Made by a program: the position numbers and the translations under genes
Notes under the pieces: generated by a model
Database searches by the model: none
What the model was told of the DNA's origin: nothing
Seen by the model: the letters and a program-made list of their open reading frames with translations, nothing else
NCBI GenBank assembly: GCA_003542935.1
Contig: DPJQ01000180.1
Location: 1 to 15,444, forward strand
DNA: 15,444 nt
Direction: 5' to 3'
Origin: Lachnospiraceae bacterium
GTDB taxonomy: Bacteria; Bacillota; Clostridia; Lachnospirales; Lachnospiraceae
Shown here: positions 7,615-15,444 of the stretch, in pieces
How positions within the stretch are numbered: position 1 is the first letter of the stretch
Layout of the letters: each line of letters starts with the position of its first letter

Positions 7615-8505
7615 TTACATTTCCGTACCCGTAAAGGAGAAATTATAATTCTGCATGATCCGCCACGCCGCGATTCCCAGAAAGGCCAGCAGCACCCCCA
7701 GCACTATCCCGGTCTGGGACAGCGTGGGCAGAAGATCATGGCCGAAATTGTGCATGGCATAGGTGGCATGGTTCAAAGGCGACAGCCAGCCCACCGCCAC
7801 GTTGGCCTTATATTTCTCTACCTCCGACAGTTTGAAAAGCTTCATGAATGTGTTGGGATCCAGCAGGATTCCGTATATGGTAAAGATAAAGGCGCTGACC
7901 ACCCCGGCGGCCTGCCCTTTATACAGGGAGAATACCAGCATCAGAAACACCAGCACCAGTGCATACAGGAGCATCAGCAGGAAAATGACAGCCGCACACC
8001 GGTAGGGTGTGGTAGCCTCCATCACCTTCAGGGATGCGGGCAGTACCACATTGGAGCCCTGGTAGCCCAGGATCACCGCCGTGGGACTCCATTTGTCCCC
8101 GGGAAAGGAATTCCGCATACAAAGCACCACCGTGGAGAGAAACGTAAAAGCCATATACAGTCCCGTAGCCGCAGTCACATAGAGGGCCTGCCCCGCCACC
8201 CAGACTCTTCGGCTGATCCTCACCAGATAGAAAGGTGTGCCGGAGGTCAGAAAGGGCATATCCGCAAACAGCAGGATCAGAAGCACCGATGTCAGCAGGA
8301 TCGACGAGCTGTTGCCGAAGGTCCACACAAAGGCTTCCGCCAGCTGGGTGGTCTTCTCGTGGGCCTTTGCAAAGGCCACCACCTTATCCGACAACAGGAA
8401 GCACAGGATGAAATCCAGCAAAAAAGTAATCACGATACGTGGGTTTCTCTCCCACTGGCGGAAATTGTACCCCGCCACCGCCAAAGTCTGACGAAAAAAT
8501 CTCAT
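7615..8505 (-). CDS. ABC-2-type transporter permease (second subunit)
   Basis: A 296-residue polytopic membrane protein. Helices are visible at about 23-38, 69-90, 103-127, 170-192, 198-213 and 262-282, the six-helix layout of ABC-2 permeases such as BcrB and LanE/LanG. The N-terminal WERNPRIVITF stretch before TM1 and the large loop between helices 5 and 6 are soluble-exposed. An in-frame open stretch continues upstream to 8940, but it runs antiparallel in reading frame to the preceding permease and has no membrane pattern. The ATG at 8505 forms an ATGA overlap with the stop of the upstream permease and is the credible start. The pair probably forms a heterodimeric channel driven by the E-loop ATPase at 6411-7424. 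There is no sequence clue to the substrate. Confidence 0.86.
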   Translation of the reverse strand: MRFFRQTLAVAGYNFRQWERNPRIVITFLLDFILCFLLSDKVVAFAKAHEKTTQLAEAFVWTFGNSSSILLTSVLLILLFADMPFLTSGTPFYLVRISRRVWVAGQALYVTAATGLYMAFTFLSTVVLCMRNSFPGDKWSPTAVILGYQGSNVVLPASLKVMEATTPYRCAAVIFLLMLLYALVLVFLMLVFSLYKGQAAGVVSAFIFTIYGILLDPNTFMKLFKLSEVEKYKANVAVGWLSPLNHATYAMHNFGHDLLPTLSQTGIVLGVLLAFLGIAAWRIMQNYNFSFTGTEM

Positions 8506-9263
8506 AGATTCCTGAGCCTCCTTTCTGCTATCCTGGCAAAGAGCAGGGCAAAGAGGATGACCAGCTCCGCCAGCCAGATGATAAGCCCCGTCTCCTTGAA
8601 AGGCCATTCCTCCGCCGGGCCCAGCCAGACGGCCGGATACAGGACATACAATTTGGGCAGATACCGCTCGCAGAGGATCACCAGCATATAGTAGATGATG
8701 AAAGGAGCGGCGCAGGCCATATAACGGTTCCCGCCCATCATCCCGGCAGCCATGCCTGCCAGGGCCCATAAAGCCCCGTTCAAAAAGAGAAGACCGCAAA
8801 GAACCACAAATTTTGCCAGATAATCCTCCGCCGTCGCTCCCTCCGCCAGGGCCGCCTCCCGGGGCGTGAGAACCATGGCCGACATTCCATAGAAAAGCCA
8901 CGCCCCGCACACCGGCACCAGCCCGCCGGACAGGACACATGCGAGAATTTTTCCCACAGTATAATTCCTATATCCTGTTCTGGGCAGATATTCCTTGATA
9001 AATCCGCTCTTTACCTCGTCCACACAGGAGAAGGAACAGGGCAGCATACAGATCACCGGCAGGGCGATCCGGTATACGCTGCTCTGGCAGGCCTTCAAGG
9101 CAAGGGTACTGTGATAGCCGTATTCCAACAATTCTTTTGTCCGGGATACCTCCAGCAGATCGTTAAATACCGCGGCAGCGGCCAGAACCACCGCCGCCAG
9201 GGCAGCCACGAGAAATTTTTTCTCGACTAAACTGTTTTTGATATATGGCATATACTTTTCCAT
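8502..9263 (-). CDS. ABC-2-type transporter permease (first subunit)
   Basis: A 253-residue membrane protein with six hydrophobic helices at about 17-34, 62-80, 103-126, 152-176, 183-201 and 224-245, a size and pattern matching lantibiotic-immunity LanE/LanG or BcrB-like permeases. The segment DEVKSGFIKEYLPRTGYRNYTVGK before helix 3 resembles the cytoplasmic coupling stretch of ABC-2 permeases, where a reduced version of the motif is E-x-x-x-G. An upstream TTG at 9266 is possible, but the ATG at 9263 is preferred. It makes a TGATG stop/start junction with lipoprotein copy 4, and the GAGGG inside the last codons of that lipoprotein serves as ribosome site. This coupling ties the lipoprotein array to the transporter. 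Confidence 0.87.
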   Translation of the reverse strand: MEKYMPYIKNSLVEKKFLVAALAAVVLAAAAVFNDLLEVSRTKELLEYGYHSTLALKACQSSVYRIALPVICMLPCSFSCVDEVKSGFIKEYLPRTGYRNYTVGKILACVLSGGLVPVCGAWLFYGMSAMVLTPREAALAEGATAEDYLAKFVVLCGLLFLNGALWALAGMAAGMMGGNRYMACAAPFIIYYMLVILCERYLPKLYVLYPAVWLGPAEEWPFKETGLIIWLAELVILFALLFARIAERRLRNL

Positions 9264-10834
9264 CAATATCCCTCAACCTGATCGATCACCGTGCCGTCCA
9301 CCGCATTCACCGCCAGGACGATCCAGGGCGTATTTTCTTCTATTGTCAGGTCCTCCTCTGAAGGGTCAAAATAGTGACAGTGGGCCGTCTCCGTGCCGTA
9401 AAACACCCAGGCAGGCACATACAGCCCTTCCCGCTTACCGCCGTCATCTTTTACACGCATCAGGCTCAGACACACCCGGCTCACATGGACTTCCTCCGTC
9501 TGGACCGACTCCCCGTCTGAACCTTTTTCCGCTTTCCCCTCATAGATCAGAGGCGCCAATTCCTCAAAAACTTCCCTGGCATCCTCAAAGGACAAAACAG
9601 GCACGTCATTAACCACCGTTTCATTTATGGTAACAGGGCACTCCCAATCCACCATCTGTATCCCCACCTCGGAGACCAGCACTACGATCTTCTCATAGCT
9701 CCAACTGATTGAGGTACTGTCTTCGCTCCCCTGGCTGGAGGAAGTAACCGCCACAGGCGTACCGTCCACCACACGCGCATACTGAAACTGGAATGCCGTA
9801 TAATCTTTTGCAGGCCGGAATTCCGATGTGGTCAGTAATTCTGCAACATTCTGATATTTCAAGAGGCCCGGGTCAAGTCCCTGCATATCTTCATGTGCCA
9901 AAACATACTCACCGTCGTCCACATCCCACGTCTCGGTATGGCCCCTGACCAGAGTGGTTTCTACCAGTTCGGCATCGACACCCGCAGCCTGTATTAACCC
10001 ATCAGCCAGAGCCCTGGCCTCCTCAAAGGAATAGGGCATATCCTTCCCGATTTTCTCATCCGCCTCCTCTGGTGTCACAGATTCACCGTCGCCGCTGTCC
10101 ACATGATACTCATATCTTCCCTGTTTCCTGTATCTGAGCAGCGGTTCGTCGGAGGAATTCACGCCTTCATTGCCCACATCCAGAGAATCTTCCGCATCAC
10201 TCTGGCATACCAGAGCCGTCCTTTCCACTTTTTCCCCGTCCTCCTCATAGGAAACATCCTCCAGTGTGGCATCCACCGGAATTTTCTTCCCGGGATCTTT
10301 CTCCGGCAGTGAATCGTATTCTTCCGTTAAACTATCTATGTCTTCCTGAGTTCTCTGGCGCAGGATTCCGACAATCTCTTTATTCTCATCGTTTTCCGCC
10401 TGAGCCAGATCCGCCAGCTCATTTTTCAGTTCAATGATCATCGCATCGCACTCCGCTTTTGACATGCGGCTGCCCTCAATCCGGTAGGTCTCCCGCCCCT
10501 GGAAAAGATAGTCGTAGATCCCCGTCACCTGCTCCTGGGTAAAACCGTTGGAGACCAGACGGTACATCGGAATCGTATCTTTCTCAGGCAATATTACTTC
10601 CGCATCTGCATCTATGTGTACCGTTCCGGCCGTATTGTCATAACTCCAGGTATATGTTTCCGGCGCCTGCTCCTTCGTTTCGGCCAGGGGCTTCCTGTTC
10701 TCATCCTCCTGCACGGCTTTGCCGGCCAGGGCCTCCGTATTCTTCCGCGTCACGATGTCCGCTTCCGGAGATCCGGCGCACCCCGCCAGCAGGAAAACTG
10801 CTGCACAGAGGCAGACTGTTTTTTGTATTTTCAT
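9263..10834 (-). CDS. Tandem lipoprotein, copy 4
   Basis: A 523-residue predicted lipoprotein. MKIQKTVCLCAAVFLLAGC is a signal peptide with a lipobox, so Cys19 would be lipidated and the rest exposed outside the membrane. I place the start at 10834 rather than the ATG at 10843. AGGAG (10845-10849) is 10 nt from it, exactly as in copy 3, and the protein then aligns with its paralogs. Landmarks shared by all four copies are GFTQEQVTG-YDYLFQGRET, two mature cysteines (KAEC and VCQSD), YTAFQFQYARVVDG, YVPAWVFYGTE and the invariant tail AVNAVDGTVIDQVEGY. I do not recognise a characterised homolog; a resemblance to DUF6034-type Firmicutes lipoproteins is possible but unchecked. The role is perhaps substrate binding or sensing for the coupled permeases. 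Confidence 0.88.
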   Translation of the reverse strand: MKIQKTVCLCAAVFLLAGCAGSPEADIVTRKNTEALAGKAVQEDENRKPLAETKEQAPETYTWSYDNTAGTVHIDADAEVILPEKDTIPMYRLVSNGFTQEQVTGIYDYLFQGRETYRIEGSRMSKAECDAMIIELKNELADLAQAENDENKEIVGILRQRTQEDIDSLTEEYDSLPEKDPGKKIPVDATLEDVSYEEDGEKVERTALVCQSDAEDSLDVGNEGVNSSDEPLLRYRKQGRYEYHVDSGDGESVTPEEADEKIGKDMPYSFEEARALADGLIQAAGVDAELVETTLVRGHTETWDVDDGEYVLAHEDMQGLDPGLLKYQNVAELLTTSEFRPAKDYTAFQFQYARVVDGTPVAVTSSSQGSEDSTSISWSYEKIVVLVSEVGIQMVDWECPVTINETVVNDVPVLSFEDAREVFEELAPLIYEGKAEKGSDGESVQTEEVHVSRVCLSLMRVKDDGGKREGLYVPAWVFYGTETAHCHYFDPSEEDLTIEENTPWIVLAVNAVDGTVIDQVEGY

Positions 10835-10901
10835 TGCTCCCATTCTCCTCTCCCTGCCCTTCCGCTACAAACAAAACACGGCTTCGCTTATGAAGAGTAT
10901 A

Positions 10902-12485
10902 CTAATATCCCTCCACCTGGTCGATCACCGTGCCGTCCACCGCATTCACCGCCAGGACGATCCAGGGTGTGGTCTCCTTATTTGTCCAGTCTGCCTCTTC
11001 CCTCTCGGGATCATCGGAATGAAAGTGGCTGGCCTCCGTACCGTAAAAGACCCAGGCGGGCACATACAGCCCTTCCCGTTTACTGCCGTCGTTTTTCACC
11101 CGCATCAGGCTCAGGCGTACCTGATTGACATGGGCCTCCGTCTTTCCTGATGTCTCCTTATCAAAACAGGCCTCCGCTTTTCCCTCATAGGCCAGAGGCG
11201 CCAGCTCCTCAAATATTGCCCTGGCATCCTCAAAGGACAGGATCGGCACATCATTCGCCACAGACTCTCCCAATACCACGGGAGCATCCCAGTCCACTTT
11301 CTGGATCCCCGCTTCGGAGACCAGCACCACGATCTGCTCATAAGGCCAGCTAATCGCTGTCGCATCCTCGGAGAGAATATTGGAAGACGTGGCCGCCACA
11401 GGCGTCCCCTCTATCACACGGGCATACTGAAACTGAAACGCCGTGTATTCCCCCGCATATTGGGGCGTGGACGGGTTCATCCACCCACCGAGATCCTGGT
11501 ACTGCGCCAGTTCCTGGTCCAGCCCCAGCATCTCGGCCACCGTGGGCTCCCCGCTGCCTGTCCCCTGTGTCTCGGTATACCCCTCCACCAGGGTTGTCTC
11601 CACCAGCTCCGCCTCTACGCCCGCCGCCTCTATCACGCCGTCGGCCAGGGCTTTGGCCTCTTCATAGGAATAAGGCATACTTTTCCCGATCTTTTCATCC
11701 GCCTCCCCGGGCCTCACAGGTTCGCCGATATCCGGCGCATACTGATATTTTCCCTCTTTTCGGTACTGCAGCACAGAATATTCGGAAGAATCCACGTCCT
11801 CGTTATCTACAGACAGAGAATCCCCCGCATCGCTCTGGCACCACAGTCCCGTCTGCACACTCTCTACAACCTCTCCTTCTCTTTCCTCATTGGACGTCTG
11901 ATTGTTATCCGTCAACGTGGCATCCACCGGGATCTTTTTCTCCGGATCTTCCTCCGGCAGAGTATCGTAGATCTCCATCAACCCATCCAGCGATTCCTGG
12001 GCATTCTGCCGCAATATCTCAATAGTCTCTTTATTATCACCATCTTTTGAACTGTCCAGATCCTCCAGCTCCTTTTTCAGCTCGACGATCTGCTCCTCAC
12101 ACTCGGCTTTCGACATGCCCCCGCCCTCGATCCGGTAAGTCTCCCGCCCCTGAAAGAGATAATCGTAGATCCCTGTCACCTGTTCCTGGGTAAAACCTGT
12201 AGAATTCAGACGGTACATCGGAATCGTATTTTTCTCAGGCAATGTTACTTCCGCGTCTGCATCTATATGTACTGTTCCGGCGGTATTGTCATAGCTCCAG
12301 GTATATGTTTCCGGCGCCTGCTCCTTCGTTTCGGCCAAGGGGGTCCTGTTCTCGTCCTCCTGCACGGCTTTGCCGGCCAGGGCCTCCGTATTCTTCCGCG
12401 TCACGATATCCGTCTTGGGAGTTCCGGCGCACCCCGCCAGCAAAACGGCCGCCGCGCAAAAACAGGCCATTTTTTGTCTTCTCAT
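10902..12485 (-). CDS. Tandem lipoprotein, copy 3
   Basis: A 527-residue predicted lipoprotein with signal peptide MRRQKMACFCAAAVLLAGC (lipidated Cys19). It is the closest relative of copy 4: DNA coding roughly residues 25-92 differs at only about 12 of 204 positions, while the centre is much more divergent. It keeps the family landmarks (GFTQEQVTGIYDYLFQGRET, KAEC, LWCQSD, YTAFQFQYARVIEG, YVPAWVFYGTE, invariant tail). Its variable stretches fall in an acidic segment near residues 195-225, the insert GLDQELAQYQDLGGWMNPST before YTAFQF, and the loop after EGKAE. AGGAG lies 10 nt before the ATG. The 67-nt gap to copy 4 contains no convincing promoter. Confidence 0.88.
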   Translation of the reverse strand: MRRQKMACFCAAAVLLAGCAGTPKTDIVTRKNTEALAGKAVQEDENRTPLAETKEQAPETYTWSYDNTAGTVHIDADAEVTLPEKNTIPMYRLNSTGFTQEQVTGIYDYLFQGRETYRIEGGGMSKAECEEQIVELKKELEDLDSSKDGDNKETIEILRQNAQESLDGLMEIYDTLPEEDPEKKIPVDATLTDNNQTSNEEREGEVVESVQTGLWCQSDAGDSLSVDNEDVDSSEYSVLQYRKEGKYQYAPDIGEPVRPGEADEKIGKSMPYSYEEAKALADGVIEAAGVEAELVETTLVEGYTETQGTGSGEPTVAEMLGLDQELAQYQDLGGWMNPSTPQYAGEYTAFQFQYARVIEGTPVAATSSNILSEDATAISWPYEQIVVLVSEAGIQKVDWDAPVVLGESVANDVPILSFEDARAIFEELAPLAYEGKAEACFDKETSGKTEAHVNQVRLSLMRVKNDGSKREGLYVPAWVFYGTEASHFHSDDPEREEADWTNKETTPWIVLAVNAVDGTVIDQVEGY

Positions 12486-12516
12486 TGTTTATATTCTCCT
12501 AATTTATTTATGAAAC

Positions 12517-12526
12517 GTAACTGTTC
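12517..12526. repeat. Shared 10-mer motif gtaactgttc, lipoprotein spacer copy
   Basis: Identical to 7453-7462 and lying just downstream (in transcription direction) of the 17-bp palindrome. It may be a half-site of the same operator family, with core CAGTTAC on the minus strand. Confidence 0.35.
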
Positions 12527-12532
12527 CGCACC

Positions 12533-12549
12533 TTCACAGTTACTGTGAA
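12533..12549. repeat. 17-bp palindrome between lipoprotein copies 2 and 3
   Basis: ttcacag-tta-ctgtgaa is a perfect inverted repeat with 7-bp arms and a 3-nt centre. It lies in the 81-bp spacer, 48 nt upstream of the copy 3 start. No T-run follows on the minus strand, so it is not a typical terminator. An operator for a dimeric regulator, or a small RNA-processing hairpin, would fit. Confidence 0.55.
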
Positions 12550-12566
12550 ACAACAATCCGGCTTTC

Positions 12567-14072
12567 TCAGTACCCCTCCACCTGGTCGATCACCGTGCCG
12601 TCCACTGCGTTCACCGCCAGCACGATCCATGGCGTGGATTCCGTTGTGGGCTCGTCTCCGTCGATCCCCGGATCCTGATAATGCCAGTGGGTCGTCTCCG
12701 TACCGTAAAAGATCCAGGCAGGCACATACAGTCCCTGACGCTTGCTGCCGTCATTTTTCACCCGCATCAGGCTCAAACGCACTTGGTTTACATGAACGTC
12801 CATAGATACAGAACAGTTCTCATCGGAATGCTGTTCAATCTTCCCTTCGTGGGACAGAGGCGCCAGCTCCTCAAATACGGCCTTTGCCTCATCAAAAGGA
12901 AGAATCGGAACATCATTGGCCACACTCTCATCCAGAGATACGGGAGAATCCCAGTTGATCTGCTGAATTCCCGCCTCCGATACCACGACATTGATCTTCT
13001 CATAGGGCCAGACGAGCGCCGTCTCGTCATCTGAAACATAATCGGAGGCGGTAGTCGCCACGGGAATGCCGTCGATCACCCGGGCATACTGGAACTGGAA
13101 AGCCGTGTAGGCCCCGGCCCCTTTGGTTTCCTGATTATCCTTTTCCTCCGGGTTAATCACGGTGTAGCCCTCCAGCAGTCCTGCCTGCACCAGCTCCGCG
13201 TCTATACCCGTGGATGCTATCGCTTCATCGGCCAGGGCTTTGGCCTCCGCATAAGTGTAGGAAAGTTCCGGTGATTTTTTCTCGTCCGCCTCCTGAGGCG
13301 TCACCGGATCCGCTATATCCTGGTCGTAATTATACTTCCCCGGTTTCTGATAGTAAAGCCCGGGCCAGCCAGGCGACTCCACCGGTGTATTGTTTACGCT
13401 AAAATAATCCCCCTCATCGCTCTCACAGGTCAGGCCGGGAGCGATTTCCTCCCGGGAACCTCCGTCCTCCGTCATCACCGTGGTAGCCTGATCCACCAGT
13501 GTAGAATCCACCGGCACTTTTTTCTCCTGGCTCTCCTCCGGCAGGGTGTCATACTGAGCCAGCAGATCGTCCAGAAACTGCTGATTATACGCGATCACCT
13601 GCTCCCGCTCTTCCTCCGGCCTCTCGGTGGTATCCTGTTTGATATCCTCCAGATGTTTTCTGGCCTCCACGATATCCTTCTCACAGTCCGCCTTCGTGTA
13701 GCTCTCCCCCTCCCTGCGGAACGTCTCACGGCCCTGGAAGAGATAATCATAAAGCCCCGTTACCTGTTCCTGGGTAAAACCGGTGCAACTCAGACGGTAC
13801 ATGGGAATTGTATCTGTCTCGGGCAGCGCCACATCCGTATCCACATCTATATGCAGCGTTCCGGCACTGTTGTCATAGTTCCAACTGTAATGCTCCGGCG
13901 GCTGCTCCTTGTTCTCGGCCAGAGGTTTCCGGCTCCCGTCCGCCTCCGTCGCCTTGCTGACCAGGGCCTCCGTATTTTTCCTGGTCACAATGTCCTTTTC
14001 CGGTGATTTCGCACAACCTGCCAGCAGCAGCGCCGCTATACACAGACAGGCTGTTTTTTGTCTCTGCTTCAT
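12567..14072 (-). CDS. Tandem lipoprotein, copy 2
   Basis: A 501-residue predicted lipoprotein with signal peptide MKQRQKTACLCIAALLLAGC (lipidated Cys20), and AAGGAGG 5 nt before the ATG. It is most like copy 1: both share ENKEQPPEHY, DVALPETDTIPMYRL, CTGFTQEQVTGLYDYLFQGRETF and ESQEKKVPVDSTLVDQ. It is shorter than copies 3 and 4 because the loop before YTAFQFQYARVIDG is reduced. In addition to the two family cysteines (KADC, LTCESD), it has a third in LSCTGF, seen only in copies 1 and 2. It ends with the invariant tail. The next copy follows after 81 bp, which contain a palindrome. Confidence 0.88.
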   Translation of the reverse strand: MKQRQKTACLCIAALLLAGCAKSPEKDIVTRKNTEALVSKATEADGSRKPLAENKEQPPEHYSWNYDNSAGTLHIDVDTDVALPETDTIPMYRLSCTGFTQEQVTGLYDYLFQGRETFRREGESYTKADCEKDIVEARKHLEDIKQDTTERPEEEREQVIAYNQQFLDDLLAQYDTLPEESQEKKVPVDSTLVDQATTVMTEDGGSREEIAPGLTCESDEGDYFSVNNTPVESPGWPGLYYQKPGKYNYDQDIADPVTPQEADEKKSPELSYTYAEAKALADEAIASTGIDAELVQAGLLEGYTVINPEEKDNQETKGAGAYTAFQFQYARVIDGIPVATTASDYVSDDETALVWPYEKINVVVSEAGIQQINWDSPVSLDESVANDVPILPFDEAKAVFEELAPLSHEGKIEQHSDENCSVSMDVHVNQVRLSLMRVKNDGSKRQGLYVPAWIFYGTETTHWHYQDPGIDGDEPTTESTPWIVLAVNAVDGTVIDQVEGY

Positions 14073-14093
14073 AACTTCCTCCTTCTCTGCCTC

Positions 14094-15444
14094 TCAGTAT
14101 CCCTCTACCTGGTCGATCACCGTACCATCCACCGCGTTCACCGCCAGCACGATCCAGGGTGTGGGTTCCATGCTGGGCTCGTCGTCACTGTCCGGTTCGG
14201 ATTCCTGGAAATTCCAGTCTGTAGCCTCCGTGCCGTAAAACACCCATGCCGGCACATACAGCCCCTGGCGTTTGCTGCCGTCATTCTTCACCCGCATCAG
14301 GCTCAAACGCACCCGGTTTACATGAACATCCAATGCTACGGTATGTTCTTCATCCGACCGCTCCTCGATTTTTCCTTCGTGGGCCAGGGGCGCCAGCTCC
14401 TCGAACACGGCTTTTGCGTCCTCGAAAGACAGGATCGGCACATCATTGGCCACGGTCTCATCCAGAGATACGGGAGAATCCCAGCTGATCTCCTGGATTC
14501 CCACCTCCGATACCAGGACGGTGATCTTTTCATAAGGCCAGACCAGCGCCGTCTCATCTTCCGAGACATAACCGGAAGTGGTGGTTGCCACGGGAATGCC
14601 GTCCACCACCCGGGCATACTGGAACTGGAAAGCCGTATAGTCTTCCGTATCCGTGATCTCCGTATCATCCCCGTCCCCTGTTTCAGTCTCCGTATATCCC
14701 CTGACCAGCCCTGTCTGCACCAGTTCCGCGTCAATGCCCATGGATTTCGGCACCTCATCGGCCAGGGCTCTGGCTTCCGCACAGGTGTAAGGCAGATCCG
14801 GTGATTTTTTCTCATCCGCCTCCTGGAGCGTCACGGGCAGACCTATGTCCTGAGCATAATTGTATTTTCCCTTCTTCATATAACCCATTGCAGGCCAGCC
14901 CGGCGAATCTACCGGAGCATTACTCACTACCAGCACATCATCCGCATCACTCTCACAAGTCAGGCCCGGACAGGTTTCTTCCCGGGAACCGCCGTCCTCT
15001 GTGGCCACATAACTTGTCTGGTCCACCAGCGTAGAGTCCACCGGGACTTTTTTCTCCTGACTCTCCTCCGGCAGGGTATCATACTGGGCCAGCAGATCAT
15101 CCAGATACTCCTGGTAATTTTTTATCACCTCTTCCCGCTCTCCCTCCGGCAAGCTTGTATCCTGTCCGGCCTCCTCCAGCTGCCTTTTAGCCTCCACGAT
15201 ATCCTTCTCGCAGTCGGCCTTTGTGTAGCTCTCCCCCTCCCTCCGGAACGTCTCACGGCCCTGGAAAAGGTAGTCGTAAAGCCCTGTCACCTGTTCCTGG
15301 GTAAACCCGGTACAGCTCAGACGGTACATGGGAATCGTATCTGTTTCGGGCAGGGCTACATCCGCGTCCGCATCTATATGCAGCGTCCCGGCACTGTTTT
15401 CATAAGTCCAGGTGTAATGTTCCGGCGGCTGCTCCTTGTTCTCG
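14094..15444 (-). CDS. Tandem lipoprotein, copy 1 (N-terminus beyond window)
   Basis: The frame is open at the right edge and continues to a TGA at 14094, giving 449 visible residues. An internal Met at 15329 is not the start. The codons upstream of it read ENKEQPPEHYTWTYENSAG and match copy 2, so the signal peptide and roughly the first 50 residues lie outside the window. All family landmarks are present, with extra cysteines in EETCPG and YTCAEA. It is followed after 21 bp by copy 2, and that gap holds the ribosome site of copy 2. More copies could lie further right. Confidence 0.88.
   Translation of the reverse strand, partial: ENKEQPPEHYTWTYENSAGTLHIDADADVALPETDTIPMYRLSCTGFTQEQVTGLYDYLFQGRETFRREGESYTKADCEKDIVEAKRQLEEAGQDTSLPEGEREEVIKNYQEYLDDLLAQYDTLPEESQEKKVPVDSTLVDQTSYVATEDGGSREETCPGLTCESDADDVLVVSNAPVDSPGWPAMGYMKKGKYNYAQDIGLPVTLQEADEKKSPDLPYTCAEARALADEVPKSMGIDAELVQTGLVRGYTETETGDGDDTEITDTEDYTAFQFQYARVVDGIPVATTTSGYVSEDETALVWPYEKITVLVSEVGIQEISWDSPVSLDETVANDVPILSFEDAKAVFEELAPLAHEGKIEERSDEEHTVALDVHVNRVRLSLMRVKNDGSKRQGLYVPAWVFYGTEATDWNFQESEPDSDDEPSMEPTPWIVLAVNAVDGTVIDQVEGY

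Larger units (their letters stand above)
9263..15444 (-). repeat. Tandem array of four paralogous lipoprotein genes
   Basis: Four direct gene-length repeats in the same orientation, with spacers of 21, 81 and 67 bp. Shared indels and cysteines group copies 1+2 and 3+4, the pattern expected from one ancestral duplication followed by two further ones, or from duplication of a pair. The terminal codons are the most conserved segment in all four copies. Confidence 0.9.

Noticed and set aside
6408..8691. Plus-strand open frames of 389 and 364 residues opposite the E-loop ATPase and second permease
   Set aside because: No domains. The opposite strand carries intact ABC motifs and transmembrane helices.
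8506..8940. In-frame N-terminal extension of the second permease (to 441 residues)
   Set aside because: The extension overlaps the first permease in another frame, has a Gly/Arg-rich non-membrane composition, and ignores the ATGA junction at 8505.
12533..12549. Palindrome read as a rho-independent terminator
   Set aside because: No T-run follows on the minus strand, and the stem is only moderately GC-rich.
14094..15329. Start of lipoprotein copy 1 at the Met at 15329
   Set aside because: Codons upstream to the window edge continue the alignment with copy 2, so the gene is truncated by the window, not started here.

Overview
The window is a tightly packed, entirely minus-strand block of envelope and transport genes from what looks like a moderately GC-rich, low-GC-lineage Gram-positive gut bacterium (Clostridia; Lachnospiraceae or a relative is my best guess). 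The indications are strong GGAGG-type ribosome sites, lipoproteins with an LLAGC lipobox, FtsX-type permeases with huge extracellular coiled coils, and lantibiotic-immunity-like ABC ATPases. No rRNA, tRNA, CRISPR, transposase or integrase is visible. Everything reads right to left, so the transcriptional order is from high to low coordinates.

Region 1 (15444 to 9263) is a tandem array of four paralogous secreted lipoproteins of about 500 to 527 residues. The first is cut by the window edge. By eye they fall into two sister pairs (copies 1+2 and copies 3+4), which suggests stepwise duplication. The last copy is joined by a TGATG stop/start to region 2.

Region 2 (9263 to 7615) holds two six-helix ABC-2-type permeases that overlap by ATGA. 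After a 190-bp spacer with a tandem 11-bp direct repeat and a -10-like box (a probable OmpR-family response-regulator target) comes region 3 (7424 to 3639). Region 3 contains a BcrA/LanF-like ABC ATPase with an unusual C-terminal appendage, a surface-exposed membrane-anchored protein with Ig-like/CARDB-like segments, and a short three-helix FtsX-like permease. These three overlap at their ends. Permeases plus ATPase resemble a LanFEG/BcrAB-type export or self-protection transporter, with the lipoproteins as likely extracytoplasmic partners.

Region 4 (3620 to 1) starts with a near-consensus promoter and encodes a MacB/LolD-like ATPase and a large FtsX-family permease that runs off the left edge. 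This permease carries an insertion of about 400 residues of heptad coiled coil with a turn at its midpoint, probably an extracellular hairpin.

The window therefore looks like an envelope-stress, antimicrobial-resistance or surface-remodelling locus that combines an ABC-2 exporter, an FtsX-type mechanotransmission-like transporter and an expanded lipoprotein family. No substrate can be named from the sequence. The most unusual points are the four-copy lipoprotein array coupled to the permeases, the degenerate second ABC helical domain fused to the ATPase, the three-helix FtsX protein, and the long coiled-coil hairpin.
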